Made by a program: the position numbers and the translations under genes. From an uncultured Micrococcales bacterium (GTDB lineage Bacteria; Actinomycetota; Actinomycetes; Actinomycetales; Microbacteriaceae): DNA of 64,000 nucleotides. Positions 47,186-58,147 of the stretch are shown here, piece by piece. The notes under the pieces were generated by a model that worked only from the letters and a program-made list of their open reading frames with translations, did not search any database and was not told the origin of the DNA. The stretch lies in the NCBI GenBank assembly GCA_903880095.1, contig CAIRNX010000001.1, forward strand, positions 1 to 64,000. The letters run 5' to 3'. Positions within the stretch are counted from its first letter, which is position 1; each line of letters opens with the position of its first letter.

Positions 47186-47395
47186 GGTTTCCTTTGGTTA
47201 GTCGAACTCTTTCGACGACCAGACTTCCCGTCACACCGTTAGCAACACTAGCACTGGAAAAGAAAACTTCCGGAGGCACGCAGCAGGAATCTTGGGGTTT
47301 GTGCCTGCAATGACAAATGCCCCAACCAGTTTCACTTCGCCTGGCGGGGCTTCGGTCACCAAGTCGGCATAAATTGCCGCCTCGCTCTGACCTTG

Positions 47396-47480
47396 CGGAG
47401 AATATGGGATTCGAACCCATGAGGGCTTGCACCCAACACGCTTTCCAAGCGTGCGCCATAGGCCACTAGGCGAATTCTCC
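47396..47480 (-). tRNA. tRNA-Ser (anticodon GGA)
   Basis: Acceptor GGAGAAT/ATTCTCC, long variable arm, anticodon loop TTGGAAA, T-loop GGTTCGAATCC; CCA not encoded. Confidence 0.95.
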
Positions 47481-47524
47481 TGGAGTTGTGGCTTGCGCCA
47501 AACAACTTCTCAAGTGTATTCGGT

Positions 47525-48568
47525 TTAGTAAGTAGGGGTCGAGAGAGTGGTTAGCAGCTCGGTCAGGGTAGTCGACTTGGCTGGAACAACAACCTTGCTC
47601 GACTGGTCGCCTAGAGGCTTAAAGGTCACTTTGACGCTCTGGTTCGATGATGAATCGGTTAGCTGAAACTCGATCTTGTCGAGTTTGTGGCTGAACGAGT
47701 TTGCGTAGAGAGTCGTTGATTCGTTTTTGAGTGCTTCGTCGATCTTTTCTTGGGTGATGCTGTCGATTTGGGCGTCGGTGATGCTTACGGTCGGCACGCA
47801 GGTGGTGAAGTCCTGGTAGTAGGTGCTTGCCTTTGCTGCCTTCAAAAAGCTCTTCAGCTGCTCGGCATTGATGCCAAGTTCGAACACGCGGTCGCCGTTC
47901 ACTCCCGGTAGTTCTTTCTTCACCTGGATGAAGTTGTTGTTGCGAAGAATGCCAACGAACTCGCCCTGAACCTTTTTGGTGTATTCAGGGTTGTTGAGCT
48001 TGGTGCTGATGCATGAGTTGGTGTCGCCAGCAAGAGACGTGTAGCTGTCTAACTCTTCTTTGGTGACCTTGACCCATGCGCCGTTGAGTGCGGTGCGCGC
48101 GTTGTTTACGGTCTCCATCGGGAGTAGGCCAGAGGTGATGATGTAGGCGCCGAGGCTATCGAAGTCGGCGAGGTTCAGGTAGACGTCGCCAGCTTTAGAA
48201 GCGAGAACGTTTAGTGTTGCGCCGATTTGTTCTTCGTTGACCATTGCGCTTGCTTTGAGCGTGAGAAGTGAACCGGTGTCGGCAGTGTAGATGTCGATGG
48301 TGCCGGAGCCATTGGTGGTTGCGCTTTTAACGTCGGCGCTAACTTCGAAGCCTGGGTGTGCTTCGCCGAAGACTGAGGCGAGTGCGAGGCCAACTACGGC
48401 GTCTGGGGTGTTTAGGGCGCTGTATGCGAATGCGCCGCCGCCGCCGAGCAGAACAACAAGACCTGCCGCTGATGCGATTTTTACCTTGGTGCTTAGGCCA
48501 GCGATTTTGGCGAAGATTGATTTCTTTGCCGCTGCGGTTGCTGGCTCGTCAAAGTCAAAGTCGCTCAA
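47525..48568 (-). CDS. Hypothetical single-TM exported protein
   Basis: MSDFDFDEPATAAAKKSIFAKIAGLSTKVKIASAAGLVVLLGGGGAFAYSALN; one N-terminal TM then a soluble domain. Confidence 0.75.
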   Translation of the reverse strand: MSDFDFDEPATAAAKKSIFAKIAGLSTKVKIASAAGLVVLLGGGGAFAYSALNTPDAVVGLALASVFGEAHPGFEVSADVKSATTNGSGTIDIYTADTGSLLTLKASAMVNEEQIGATLNVLASKAGDVYLNLADFDSLGAYIITSGLLPMETVNNARTALNGAWVKVTKEELDSYTSLAGDTNSCISTKLNNPEYTKKVQGEFVGILRNNNFIQVKKELPGVNGDRVFELGINAEQLKSFLKAAKASTYYQDFTTCVPTVSITDAQIDSITQEKIDEALKNESTTLYANSFSHKLDKIEFQLTDSSSNQSVKVTFKPLGDQSSKVVVPAKSTTLTELLTTLSTPTY

Positions 48569-48635
48569 GGTTCCCCCAAATTATTGTTCTGTTCACAGGT
48601 TCTCCAAGGATAGGCGAGGGGAATACAATTACAAA

Positions 48636-48724
48636 GGACTCCCCGTGCGGCGTCACCTCGGCCAACTCCCCCAGGATCGAAAGATAGCAAGGGTAACTGG
48701 GCTCTGACGGGTGTGCGGGGAGTC
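48636..48724 (+). ncRNA. ffs: Signal recognition particle RNA (small bacterial 4.5S type)
   Basis: GGACTCCCCGTG...CCCAGGATCGAAAGATAGCAAGGGTAACTGGGCTC...GTGCGGGGAGTC, terminal stem and conserved domain IV; TACAAT -10 at 48624-48629; upstream of dnaX. Confidence 0.92.
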
Positions 48725-48769
48725 TTTTTATTAGGCTGCACTGTCGGTTGAGGAGACTAGGCTCTAAAC

Positions 48770-50482
48770 GTGGTTACCGCTCTATATCGTCGTTATCGTC
48801 CAGAGAATTTTGCCGAGCTGATCGGTCAGTCTCAGGTGACCGCGCCGCTCATGGCAGCGCTTAGGTCTGACCGGGTAAACCACGCTTATTTGTTCTCAGG
48901 CCCGCGCGGTTGCGGCAAAACCACTTCTGCTCGAATTCTTGCTCGTTGCCTGAACTGCGCCGAAGGCCCAACCGATACCCCTTGCGGCAAATGCGCTTCG
49001 TGCATTGAGTTGGCACGTGATGGTGGCGGTTCGTTAGATGTTGTCGAGATTGACGCGGCATCGCACAATGGTGTTGACGATGCTCGAGAGCTTCGCGAGC
49101 GCGCAGGTTATGCGCCGGCACGTGACCGATACAAGATTTTCATTCTCGATGAGGCTCACATGGTGACCCCTCAGGGCTTCAACGCACTGCTCAAGATTGT
49201 TGAAGAACCGCCTGCTCACGTGAAGTTCATCTTTGCGACAACCGAGCCAGACAAGGTGATCGCGACCATCCGTTCGCGCACTCACCATTACCCGTTCAGA
49301 CTTGTTCCTCCTGCCCAGATGATCGATTACCTCGAAGAGGTTTGCGCATCAGAAAAGGTTGAGATCGCCCCTGGCGTTATGCCACTTGTGGTTCGCTCGG
49401 GTGGCGGCTCAGTTCGCGACTCTTTGTCTTTGCTTGATCAGTTGATCGCCGGCTCTGAAGGCCGAGTCGAATACGACCGAGCCGTTGCTTTGCTGGGTTA
49501 CACCCCTGAGTCGCTGCTTGACGACGCTGTTGATGCTTTGGCTATTCGCGACTCAGCTTCGGCTTTTGGTGCGGTAGACAAGGTGATTCAGTCGGGCCAA
49601 GACCCACGCCAGTTTGTCGAAGACCTACTTGAGCGTTTGCGCGACATCATTCTCGTGGCTTCGGTTGGTGCCGAAGCAAAGTCGGTTTTGCGTGGAGCAA
49701 CCGACGACATGATCGACAAGATGAAGGTGCAGGGCAGCAAGTTCGGTCAAGCCGAGCTCACCCACGCCGCTTCTGAAGTGAACGCCGCCTTGAGCGCGAT
49801 GTCTGGCGCAACAAGCCCGAAGCTTCACCTCGAGTTGATGATTGCCAAGGTTTTAGTGCCTGGCGCAAACGCATCTGAAATTGGTTCGCTTGCCCGACTT
49901 GAGCGTTTGGAGCGTCGAATCGGTATTGGCGAGGGCGCATCACCAGTCGGTTCTCCGACTCCGGCACCTGCTGTTACTGCGCCTGAGGCTTTGGCTGCTG
50001 TTTCAGTTGAGGTTACTCAAGCTGCCCCGGTTGCGGTTGGTGCTGTGACTTTGACTCAGATGAAGGCTGCTTGGCAAGAGATTCTGCGAAAGGTCGAGAG
50101 CAAGTCAATGGCTGCCTGGTTGGTTGCCTTTGGTCTCGACGTAATGGATTTCGATGGTGAAGTTTTGACCGTTCGATTCCCTTCGCAATATGACCTCGAA
50201 AAGTTCAAGGCCGCCGAAGGTGCGCCAGATGTTCTGCGTGCCGCAATCTTTGAAGAATTTGGCGTGACCGTGAAATTCAAGCCTTTTCTAGCAGCGCCTG
50301 AGACCAAGGTCATCGATGTTGTTCCTGAGCCTGTGGTTGAGGTTGCGCCTGAACCAGAGGTTCTCGCCGAACCGGAGCCAGAAGTTGTTGCCGAACCTGA
50401 GCCAGAGCCGGTTGACGATGGTCGCTACGGTGCTTCTCTGCTGCGCGAGATTCTCGACGCCAAGCCATTGGATGACAAGTAA
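48770..50482 (+). CDS. dnaX: DNA polymerase III subunits gamma/tau
   Basis: [65 protein letters not shown] start. Confidence 0.96.
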   Translation: MVTALYRRYRPENFAELIGQSQVTAPLMAALRSDRVNHAYLFSGPRGCGKTTSARILARCLNCAEGPTDTPCGKCASCIELARDGGGSLDVVEIDAASHNGVDDARELRERAGYAPARDRYKIFILDEAHMVTPQGFNALLKIVEEPPAHVKFIFATTEPDKVIATIRSRTHHYPFRLVPPAQMIDYLEEVCASEKVEIAPGVMPLVVRSGGGSVRDSLSLLDQLIAGSEGRVEYDRAVALLGYTPESLLDDAVDALAIRDSASAFGAVDKVIQSGQDPRQFVEDLLERLRDIILVASVGAEAKSVLRGATDDMIDKMKVQGSKFGQAELTHAASEVNAALSAMSGATSPKLHLELMIAKVLVPGANASEIGSLARLERLERRIGIGEGASPVGSPTPAPAVTAPEALAAVSVEVTQAAPVAVGAVTLTQMKAAWQEILRKVESKSMAAWLVAFGLDVMDFDGEVLTVRFPSQYDLEKFKAAEGAPDVLRAAIFEEFGVTVKFKPFLAAPETKVIDVVPEPVVEVAPEPEVLAEPEPEVVAEPEPEPVDDGRYGASLLREILDAKPLDDK

Positions 50483-51078
50483 TGTACGAAGGCGTCGTAC
50501 AAGAGTTAATTGACGAACTGGGCCGTTTGCCTGGTGTGGGCCCTAAGTCGGCTCAACGAATCGCTTTTTACCTTTTGCAAACCGAAGATGACCACGCCAA
50601 AAAGCTTGCCCAGGTTTTGCTTGAGGTGAAGGAGCGCGTGCGCTTCTGCGAGGTTTGCGGCAACGTTTCTGAAGAGGAGCGCTGCAACATCTGTCGCGAC
50701 CCGCGCCGTTCGCAGACCTCGATCTGTGTTGTCGAAGAGTCAAAAGACGTTCAGGCTATCGAGCGCACCCGAGAGTTCAAAGGTTTGTATCACGTGCTCG
50801 GGGGAGCAATCAGCCCAATCGAAGGTATTGGCCCAGACCAACTTCGAATCAAAGAGTTGATGACCCGTTTGGGCAACACCGAGATTCAAGAGGTGATTAT
50901 CGCAACCGACCCGAACCTCGAAGGTGAGGCAACCGCCACATACCTGACTCGCATGCTTTCACCTCTGGGAATCATCGTTTCTAGGCTGGCTTCTGGCTTG
51001 CCCGTCGGCGGAGATCTCGAATATGCCGACGAAGTGACGCTCGGTCGCGCTTTTGAGGGCAGACGAACCGTCTCGTAG
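50482..51078 (+). CDS. recR: Recombination protein RecR
   Basis: [32 protein letters not shown]; zinc finger [16 protein letters not shown]. Confidence 0.97.
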   Translation: MYEGVVQELIDELGRLPGVGPKSAQRIAFYLLQTEDDHAKKLAQVLLEVKERVRFCEVCGNVSEEERCNICRDPRRSQTSICVVEESKDVQAIERTREFKGLYHVLGGAISPIEGIGPDQLRIKELMTRLGNTEIQEVIIATDPNLEGEATATYLTRMLSPLGIIVSRLASGLPVGGDLEYADEVTLGRAFEGRRTVS

Positions 51079-51141
51079 TCGGTTAGACTTAAGGTTCAGC
51101 GTCGAACCCCCACCATTCATCTGGCTTACCGGGAGTGTAAC

Positions 51142-52416
51142 TTGGCTCTAATCGTGCAGAAATACGGCGGCTCGTCAGTAGGCGACGCCGCAAAAATCAA
51201 GCACGTGGCAAATCGCGTAATCGAAACTCAGCGCGCCGGAAACCAGGTTGTTGTGGTTGTTTCTGCCATGGGCGACACCACCGACGAGCTGCTCGACCTA
51301 GCCAATCAGGTCACCGAAAACCCAGCGCCTCGCGAGCTCGACATGCTTTTGACCTCTGGTGAGCGTATTTCGATGGCGCTTTTGGCCCTCGCGATCAACG
51401 CGGCTGGCGCGTCTTCACGATCTTTCACCGGTTCACAGGCCGGAATCATCACCGACGAGGTGCACGGCAACGCGCGAATCGCCGAGGTGACGCCAGACCG
51501 CATTCAAGAGGCACTCAACGCTGGCGACATCGCAATCGTTGCCGGTTTTCAGGGCTTCAACCGCGAGACTCGTGACATCACAACTCTTGGCCGCGGCGGT
51601 TCAGACACCACCGCCGTTGCACTCGCTGCTGCACTAGACGCCGACGTTTGCGAGATTTACTCTGACGTAGACGGCGTTTACACGGCAGACCCTCGCCAGA
51701 TTCCAACGGCAAAGAAGCTCGATTACATCGACGTTGAGTCGATGCTCGAGTTGGCGGCCGCCGGAGCCAAGATTTTGCACATTCGAGCCGTTGAGTTCGC
51801 TCGTCGGCACAACGTTGACCTGCGAGTGCGTTCCACTTTCAGCACCGACCCAGGCACAAAGGTTTATTCGGGTAAGCAAGGAGAAAACATGGAAGAGTCA
51901 GTCGTTTCGGGTGTTGCAACCGACAAGAGCCAGTCGAAGATCACCGTGATCGGTATTCCAGACCTTCCTGGCAAGGCTGCCGCAATCTTCACAACCGTTG
52001 CCGATGCGGGCGCAAACATCGACATGATCGTTCAAAACACCCCGACCGGTGTCGACATTGTCGACAAGGTTTCAGACATCTCATTCACCCTGCCAAAGGG
52101 CGACTGCGCCAAGGTTGAGGCAGCGCTTGCTTCGGCTCAGGCTTCGCTTGGTTATCGCGAGCTCGAAGTTGACCACGAGATTGGCAAGCTTTCGGTTGTT
52201 GGCGCCGGTATGCGCACGCACTCTGGTGTTTCGGCGACCCTGTTCAACGCCTTGGCTACCGCTGGCATCAACATCGAAATGATTTCGACTTCAGAGATTC
52301 GCATTTCTGTTGTGACCTCGCTGAACGAAGTTGACGATGCCGCTCGTGCAGTGCACACCGCTTTTGGTCTTGACGGCGACGTCGAGGCAATCGTTTATGC
52401 CGGAACCGGACGCTAG
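51142..52416 (+). CDS. lysC: Aspartate kinase
   Basis: [29 protein letters not shown] domains at C-terminus; TTG start. Confidence 0.96.
   Translation: MALIVQKYGGSSVGDAAKIKHVANRVIETQRAGNQVVVVVSAMGDTTDELLDLANQVTENPAPRELDMLLTSGERISMALLALAINAAGASSRSFTGSQAGIITDEVHGNARIAEVTPDRIQEALNAGDIAIVAGFQGFNRETRDITTLGRGGSDTTAVALAAALDADVCEIYSDVDGVYTADPRQIPTAKKLDYIDVESMLELAAAGAKILHIRAVEFARRHNVDLRVRSTFSTDPGTKVYSGKQGENMEESVVSGVATDKSQSKITVIGIPDLPGKAAAIFTTVADAGANIDMIVQNTPTGVDIVDKVSDISFTLPKGDCAKVEAALASAQASLGYRELEVDHEIGKLSVVGAGMRTHSGVSATLFNALATAGINIEMISTSEIRISVVTSLNEVDDAARAVHTAFGLDGDVEAIVYAGTGR
51889..52416 (+). CDS. Putative internal translation product: aspartokinase beta subunit
   Basis: In-frame ATG at 51889 ([20 protein letters not shown]) preceded by AAGGAG at 51878-51883. 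Confidence 0.6.
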   Translation: MEESVVSGVATDKSQSKITVIGIPDLPGKAAAIFTTVADAGANIDMIVQNTPTGVDIVDKVSDISFTLPKGDCAKVEAALASAQASLGYRELEVDHEIGKLSVVGAGMRTHSGVSATLFNALATAGINIEMISTSEIRISVVTSLNEVDDAARAVHTAFGLDGDVEAIVYAGTGR

Positions 52417-52425
52417 GAGAAAGCT

Positions 52426-53493
52426 ATGAGCCGCAAACCAAACCTCGCACTTGTTGGTGCCACTGGCGCAGTTGGCACCGTGATGATCGGAATCATCAAC
52501 AGCCGCGAAAACATCTGGGGCGAGATTCGTCTGATTGCGAGCCCACGTTCGGCAGGCAAGAAGATCACCGTTCACGGTGAAGAGCTAACAGTTGTCGCCC
52601 TCTCACCTGAGGCTTTCGATGGCATGGACATCGCGATGTTTGATGTTCCTGACGAGGTTTCTGAGGTTTGGGCTCCGATTGCTGCTGAGCGCGGCGCCGT
52701 TGCCGTTGATAACTCGGGTGCATTCAGAATGAACCCAGACGTGCCATTAGTTGTGCCTGAGGTCAACCCTGGCGAGGCGAAGAACCGCCCACTAGGCATC
52801 ATCTCGAACCCGAACTGCACCACGTTGACCATGATGGCCGCGATGGGTGCACTTCACGACAAGTGGACTTTGAAGGAGCTAGTCGTTTCTTCATACCAGG
52901 CTGTTTCGGGTGCTGGTGCTGCAGGAATCGACCGACTTGCCGATGAACTTGCCGTTGTCGGTGGCCAAAAGGAGCTCGGGCTTGCCTCGGGTGACGTAGC
53001 TGCCGCCTTGTCCGCTGCCGGCGTTTCGGCTGAATCTTCGCCATGGGCTTGGCCGATCGCGCTGAACGTTATTCCGTTCGCTGGTTCGCTTAAAGATGGC
53101 GGGCACTCTTCTGAAGAGATGAAGGTTCGCGACGAGTCGCGCAAGATCCTTGGCATCTCAGACCTAAAGGTTGCAGCGTCTTGCGTTCGCGTGCCAGTGC
53201 AGGTTTCGCACTCGCTAACCGTGCACGCAACATTCGCAAACGAGCTGACAGCGGACGAAGTTCGCGAAGTGCTTTCGGCTCAGCCAACCATCAAGGTGCT
53301 AGACGACCCAGCCAACGGCGTTTACCCAACTCCTAACCTTGTCGCGGGTCAAGACCCAACCTTTGTTGGTCGTATTCGCCAATCGCTCGACTTCCCGAAC
53401 AGCATCGAATTGTTCGTTGTTGGTGACAACTTGCGCAAGGGTGCAGCACTAAACACCTACGAAATTGCCGAGTTGGTTGCCGCCGAGTTTTAA
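52426..53493 (+). CDS. asd: Aspartate-semialdehyde dehydrogenase
   Basis: [34 protein letters not shown] active-site motif; follows aspartate kinase. Confidence 0.96.
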   Translation: MSRKPNLALVGATGAVGTVMIGIINSRENIWGEIRLIASPRSAGKKITVHGEELTVVALSPEAFDGMDIAMFDVPDEVSEVWAPIAAERGAVAVDNSGAFRMNPDVPLVVPEVNPGEAKNRPLGIISNPNCTTLTMMAAMGALHDKWTLKELVVSSYQAVSGAGAAGIDRLADELAVVGGQKELGLASGDVAAALSAAGVSAESSPWAWPIALNVIPFAGSLKDGGHSSEEMKVRDESRKILGISDLKVAASCVRVPVQVSHSLTVHATFANELTADEVREVLSAQPTIKVLDDPANGVYPTPNLVAGQDPTFVGRIRQSLDFPNSIELFVVGDNLRKGAALNTYEIAELVAAEF

Positions 53494-53553
53494 ATTGGCA
53501 AAACACTAGTAAACCTGCGGGTTTGCGGGGTGTCTCGGCTTTATGTTTGACAT

Positions 53554-54120
53554 GTGCCGAGACTTTTAACTTCACTTTTATCGTTGGGCGTTGCGCTTAC
53601 TCTCGCCGGCTGCTCGACTCCGGCACCAACACCGACTGTAAAAGCTCACCCAACACCTTCGGTAGCGGAATCGCTTATTCCAACCGCTCCGCCATCAAAC
53701 GTGATCGACGTAGACCCGGTGAATTTTAAAGGTGATTTTGGCGACTACACGTTTAAGGTTGGCGACGGCCCAACATGGTGCACCATCAACGTGGTGCGCA
53801 AAAATGTGCTTTGCGAACAGAGCGAAGCAGACGCCAAATACCCGCCGATTCCGGTGCCAAGCTCTTGCGAATTCAGCTACGGCTACCAGATTCAACTTTT
53901 TGCAGAGCAACCAACAGATGGCACAAAAATCGCGGACTTCGTGTGCTCGGGCGGAGCATATGCCGACCCTACGAATGCGGCAACCTTGAACTCGGGGGAG
54001 CGCGTTACTCTTGACGGCCTAAGTTGTTTCGTCGTTGGAACAGCGGCTCATTGCGAGAACAAAGCCCACGACTACATCGTTCTTGGGCCAGACGCTTGGA
54101 AAATCACTAATAGTTTTTAG
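53554..54120 (+). CDS. Hypothetical lipoprotein
   Basis: GTG start; MPRLLTSLLSLGVALTLAGCSTPAPTPTV lipobox LAGC. Confidence 0.7.
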   Translation: MPRLLTSLLSLGVALTLAGCSTPAPTPTVKAHPTPSVAESLIPTAPPSNVIDVDPVNFKGDFGDYTFKVGDGPTWCTINVVRKNVLCEQSEADAKYPPIPVPSSCEFSYGYQIQLFAEQPTDGTKIADFVCSGGAYADPTNAATLNSGERVTLDGLSCFVVGTAAHCENKAHDYIVLGPDAWKITNSF

Positions 54121-54979
54121 GTAACAGCGTCAGCAGTCGCACTTCTGGCCGGCAAAACAACCGCACCGGTGCAAAAATCGAGGTGCCAAGGCCGGCGCAG
54201 ACGTTTAATATCGTTTCGCCCTTGGCAGTTGACCAGCCACTTAAACCTCGAGCGTTTTTGGCGGGCAGATCGCAGTTCGTCACGATAGCTCTGCCGCCTG
54301 GCAAACAAACCTGACCCCCGTGTGTGTGCCCAGCAAAAATCAGTTCGGCTTCACCCATGACTTCGATGACGCGTCGATAAGGCGCGTGGGCAACACCAAA
54401 CAAGACGTCTATGCCCTTTGGGGGCTGAATCGAGTCGTATTCGGCTAGTTGGTCATGCGGATCATCCAAGCCGACAAAACCGATTCTGGTGCCTTTAATG
54501 GTTAGTTCGCCGCTGCGATTATTTAGATTAAGCCAACCCTTTTCGAGCCCACTTAACAGCTTCTCGGTGTCCAACGGTTTACCTGGGGTTGGTGTCGAAG
54601 GTTTGATGAGGTAGCTGAGCGGGTTTCTGAAACCTGGTGCGTGGTAATCGTTCGAACCATTTACAAAGACGCCGGGCAAGGCAATCAGGGGAGCGAGAGC
54701 GTTAAGGGTTGACTGCACGGCGTTGACGTGCCCAAGGTTATCGCCGGTATCTACGACCAGGTCGACCTTGAGTGCCGAGAGTTGCGAGACCCAGCTTTGC
54801 TTTCGCTTTTGCCAAGGAGCCATGTGAATGTCGCTGATGTGGAGCACTCGTATCGGAGCTGAACCCTTTGGTAACACTGCCACTGAATCGTATTTGACGG
54901 TGAATAGATTGCGCTCAATCAGGGCAGCCCAAACCAAAACGAGTGCGCCTAAGCCAAGAAGAATCCAGAGCCAGAACAT
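54107..54979 (-). CDS. Metallophosphoesterase
   Basis: RVLHISDIHMAPWQ; VVDTGDNLG; FAGHTHGGQ. Confidence 0.92.
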   Translation of the reverse strand: MFWLWILLGLGALVLVWAALIERNLFTVKYDSVAVLPKGSAPIRVLHISDIHMAPWQKRKQSWVSQLSALKVDLVVDTGDNLGHVNAVQSTLNALAPLIALPGVFVNGSNDYHAPGFRNPLSYLIKPSTPTPGKPLDTEKLLSGLEKGWLNLNNRSGELTIKGTRIGFVGLDDPHDQLAEYDSIQPPKGIDVLFGVAHAPYRRVIEVMGEAELIFAGHTHGGQVCLPGGRAIVTNCDLPAKNARGLSGWSTAKGETILNVCAGLGTSIFAPVRLFCRPEVRLLTLLPKNY

Positions 54980-57492
54980 TACGGGCCGAGGCTGATGATC
55001 AGCAGAATCGCTGTGTCGACGCCAGCAAGGCTACCGACCTTTGGAGTCGTGCCGATGACGTTACCTGCCGGAATCGTTGCCGAGTGTTGGAAGAACTGGC
55101 TTTGCGAAGGTTGGGGTTCGCTAACTGCCGCGAAGCCAAGGGCCAAGAGCGTTGCCTTTGCGGTTGCCTTCGACTCGCCAACTATGCCGACCGAAGGAAT
55201 TTTGACCTTGCCGCCCTTTGAAACGAAAATGCGAATCGTTGTGCCACTTGGAACAACTGCTCCCGCTCTTGGGCTAGTTGAGGCAACCTGACCCGCTGGC
55301 TTGTCTGACAGTATCGCCTGAACGACGATTCCCGAGTTGAGGTTGCTCGAGTCGATTACTTGCTTGCCTGCGCTTGGCAATTGACCGCTGATATCTGGAA
55401 CAGTCACCATTGTCGCGTCGATCATCGACTTAGGAGCCTTGGCTAGGGGGCCCGGCTTATAGATGGTGTTTGCCACCTTCATGATTGAACGCCAAATGTC
55501 GTGACGAACCGTGTTGCCTGCCTTGTGGTTCAAAAGAATCTTGCTAAGAGACACGTTGCCCGAGACGTTACCGACCCAGGTTGCAGTGCCTACAGCGCTT
55601 GAGAATCCGGTCATCCAGGTGTGAACACCCGAGTCGGTGGTTCCGGTCTTGCCCGCAAGTGCTGCGCCGTCTCCGGTGTTTGAGGCCCCACCAGTACCAC
55701 CAGACATTACTGCCTGCATTGCATAGGTCATTCCTGCGGCGATGTCTGGGTCAACGGCAGGTGTGCAGGTTGGTTGTGGAACTGTTAGTTGCTCGTTGGT
55801 TTCACGAACAACCACCTTGTCGATTGCTAGTGGTGCGCAATAGACACCCTTATTCGAGATCGCCGCAACGGCGCCAGCCATCGAGATTGGGGCAATTTCG
55901 TTTACACCGATTACAGATGAAGGGACGTATTGAAGTTCTTGGCCATCGGCGCGGTGAACTCCAAAGGCCAAAGCGGTGTCGCGAATGTCGCAGAGATCCA
56001 ACTTAGACGCCATGTAGGCAAAAGCTGTGTTCTCAGAGATTGCGGTGGCGTGAACCACTGTTGTGTCTTCAGGCTCGTGGACAAGGTTCTTCGGCGCCCA
56101 AGTGCCAACGATGCTGCCGCAGCGAGCAGAGAAGTCGCTCGCATTCCACTCTTTGACGCGTCCGTCAACGTGGTCGTTTAACTTGTAGCCGGCCTTAAGC
56201 CATTGGGCGAGAGTGAATAACTTATAGGTCGAACCCACCTGGAATCCAGATGAACCACCATAGCCGCGGTCAGTCGAGTAGTTCACGGCCGTGTGACCTT
56301 TGATACCGCTAGCAGTCTGGTCGTAGATTCGGTTATGCGCCATGGCGAGAACGCGACCAGTGCCGACTTCGACAGAAACGCTGGCGGTACCAATGTTGTT
56401 CGGGTCGCTAATCGGAACCCATTTCTTGCTCGCTGCATCGGCAGCAGCCTGAAGTTTTAGGTTCATCGTGGTGTAAATGTCTAGGCCACCAGTCTTGAGC
56501 TTCAACTCGCGGTCGGCGAGGGTAGGGCCAAACTCTGAGCTGTTACGAATCGTCCAGATCACGTAGTCACAGAAGTAGGCGGTCTGCTGGTTTGCTTCGC
56601 AACCGGTTGGCACCTTGGTGATGTTCACGGTGACCGGGGTCGCCTTGGCGGCATCTGCCTCAGCCTGGGTTACGTAGCCCTTGTTAGCCATGTTCTGAAT
56701 CACGTAGTCGCGACGACCTTTTGCGCGCTCAAGGTTTGACTTAGCGTCTGGTCGGTAATCTTCGGGCGCCTTGAGCATCGCTGCAAGCATGGCTCCTTGT
56801 GGAAGCGATAGATCTTTGGCGCTGATCCCGAAATAATACTGCGAGGCAGCTTCGATGCCGTTAATCTGGTGCCCAAAGAACGAGAGGTTTGCGTAGCCCG
56901 CAAAGATGTCTTGCTTGCTTGTAGTTTGTTCAAGTGAAAGCGCGTAGCGAATTTCGCGAAGCTTGCGGTCTGGGCTGCGCGAACGAGCTGCGTCGATCGC
57001 CTTTTGATCGCCAGCAATTGTTGCGGCCTGAATCAGAGAGTTTTTGACGTATTGCATTGTGATCGTTGAGCCGCCTGGGCCACCGCCGCCGGTTGCAACG
57101 TTGGTGAGGCTTGCGCGAATCAACGAAACCCAGTCGACTCCGTTGTGAGACCAGAAGTTTGGGTCTTCGGTCGCGATTGCGGCGTCTCTAAAGTTTGAGC
57201 TGATGTCGTTGTAGCCAACCGAGATGCGGTTTTCTTCATAGAAGCGGGCAACCTCAACGGGCTTGCCTTTGTCGTCCACGGCATAGAGCGTTGAAGCCTG
57301 TGAAGCGTTTACCGGTTTGATGTATGGCGGTAGGTTGTCGAAGATCGAAATACCTGCGCCGGTTGCTACCGAAGCAACAATTGCGATTGGTGCGAAAAGC
57401 GCTACACCCAACAAACCAGCGACTGAGCTTAGCCCTGCGAATTTGAGGATCTTCGATAGTGGGCCAGCGCCCCTGTTTCTCTGACCAGACAT
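54979..57492 (-). CDS. Bifunctional penicillin-binding protein (transglycosylase/transpeptidase) with C-terminal PASTA domains
   Basis: ATEDPNFWSHNGVDWVSLIRA, GGSTITMQYVKN, GKTGTTDSGVHTWMTGFS; two PASTA-like segments; likely start MSGQRNRGAG at 57492. Confidence 0.93.
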   Translation of the reverse strand: MSGQRNRGAGPLSKILKFAGLSSVAGLLGVALFAPIAIVASVATGAGISIFDNLPPYIKPVNASQASTLYAVDDKGKPVEVARFYEENRISVGYNDISSNFRDAAIATEDPNFWSHNGVDWVSLIRASLTNVATGGGGPGGSTITMQYVKNSLIQAATIAGDQKAIDAARSRSPDRKLREIRYALSLEQTTSKQDIFAGYANLSFFGHQINGIEAASQYYFGISAKDLSLPQGAMLAAMLKAPEDYRPDAKSNLERAKGRRDYVIQNMANKGYVTQAEADAAKATPVTVNITKVPTGCEANQQTAYFCDYVIWTIRNSSEFGPTLADRELKLKTGGLDIYTTMNLKLQAAADAASKKWVPISDPNNIGTASVSVEVGTGRVLAMAHNRIYDQTASGIKGHTAVNYSTDRGYGGSSGFQVGSTYKLFTLAQWLKAGYKLNDHVDGRVKEWNASDFSARCGSIVGTWAPKNLVHEPEDTTVVHATAISENTAFAYMASKLDLCDIRDTALAFGVHRADGQELQYVPSSVIGVNEIAPISMAGAVAAISNKGVYCAPLAIDKVVVRETNEQLTVPQPTCTPAVDPDIAAGMTYAMQAVMSGGTGGASNTGDGAALAGKTGTTDSGVHTWMTGFSSAVGTATWVGNVSGNVSLSKILLNHKAGNTVRHDIWRSIMKVANTIYKPGPLAKAPKSMIDATMVTVPDISGQLPSAGKQVIDSSNLNSGIVVQAILSDKPAGQVASTSPRAGAVVPSGTTIRIFVSKGGKVKIPSVGIVGESKATAKATLLALGFAAVSEPQPSQSQFFQHSATIPAGNVIGTTPKVGSLAGVDTAILLIISLGP

Positions 57493-57523
57493 AGACTCTA
57501 GGTTACCTGCTATCTCTGAGAGG

Positions 57524-57685
57524 ATGCTGAAAATGATGAAGTGGGAGTACGCCACGGTTCCGTTGCTTTTGCACAAAGAGGCCATGATTTTGAACAGTTG
57601 GGGTGTTGACGGCTGGGAGCTTGTCTCGGTAAACACCAATGCGCAGGGCGGTCTTCTCGCCTTTTTCAAGCGAGAGCTGGCATAA
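57524..57685 (+). CDS. Small DUF4177-like protein (53 aa)
   Basis: MLKMMKWEYATVPLLLHKEAMILNSWGVDGWELVSVNTNAQGGLLAFFKRELA*; stop abuts the next start; absent from the supplied ORF track because of length. Confidence 0.75.
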   Translation: MLKMMKWEYATVPLLLHKEAMILNSWGVDGWELVSVNTNAQGGLLAFFKRELA

Positions 57686-58147
57686 ATGTCGAAAATCGAA
57701 GCAAGGTTAATTGAACTCGGACACCCGCTTCCGGAGGTGGCGAAGCCAGTCGCCTCCTACGTGCCGTCGGTTGTGACTGGAAACCTCGTTTTCACTAGCG
57801 GGCAGCTTCCGTTCACATCGGGTCAACTACCCGAGACGGGCAAAGTCGGCGCAAGCGTAAGCCCAGAGAACGCAAAGGACTACGCTCGCACTGCGGTTCT
57901 GAACGCGCTCGCGGCTGTGAAGCTGGTTATCGGCGACCTCGACCGAGTTACTCGAGTGGTGAAGCTCGTTGGTTTTGTCGCTTCGGTGCCAGAATTTTCA
58001 GGTCAGCCTGGCGTAATCAATGGGGCTTCAGAGTTTTTGGGCGAAGTGTTCGGCGACAAGGGTGCCCACGCTCGTAGCGCTGTTGGCGTGCCAGTTTTGC
58101 CACTAGATTCACCGGTGGAGCTCGAACTTATTGTTGAGTTCGAGTAG
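57686..58147 (+). CDS. RidA/YjgF-family protein
   Basis: LPEVAKPVASYVPSVVTGNLVFTSGQLPF...VKLVGFVASVPEFSGQPGVINGASEFLGEVFGDKGAHARSAVGV. Confidence 0.92.
   Translation: MSKIEARLIELGHPLPEVAKPVASYVPSVVTGNLVFTSGQLPFTSGQLPETGKVGASVSPENAKDYARTAVLNALAAVKLVIGDLDRVTRVVKLVGFVASVPEFSGQPGVINGASEFLGEVFGDKGAHARSAVGVPVLPLDSPVELELIVEFE

Noticed and set aside
48770-50482. Programmed -1 frameshift in dnaX
   Set aside because: No A6G-type slippery heptamer noticed in the ORF; the short gamma form cannot be supported.
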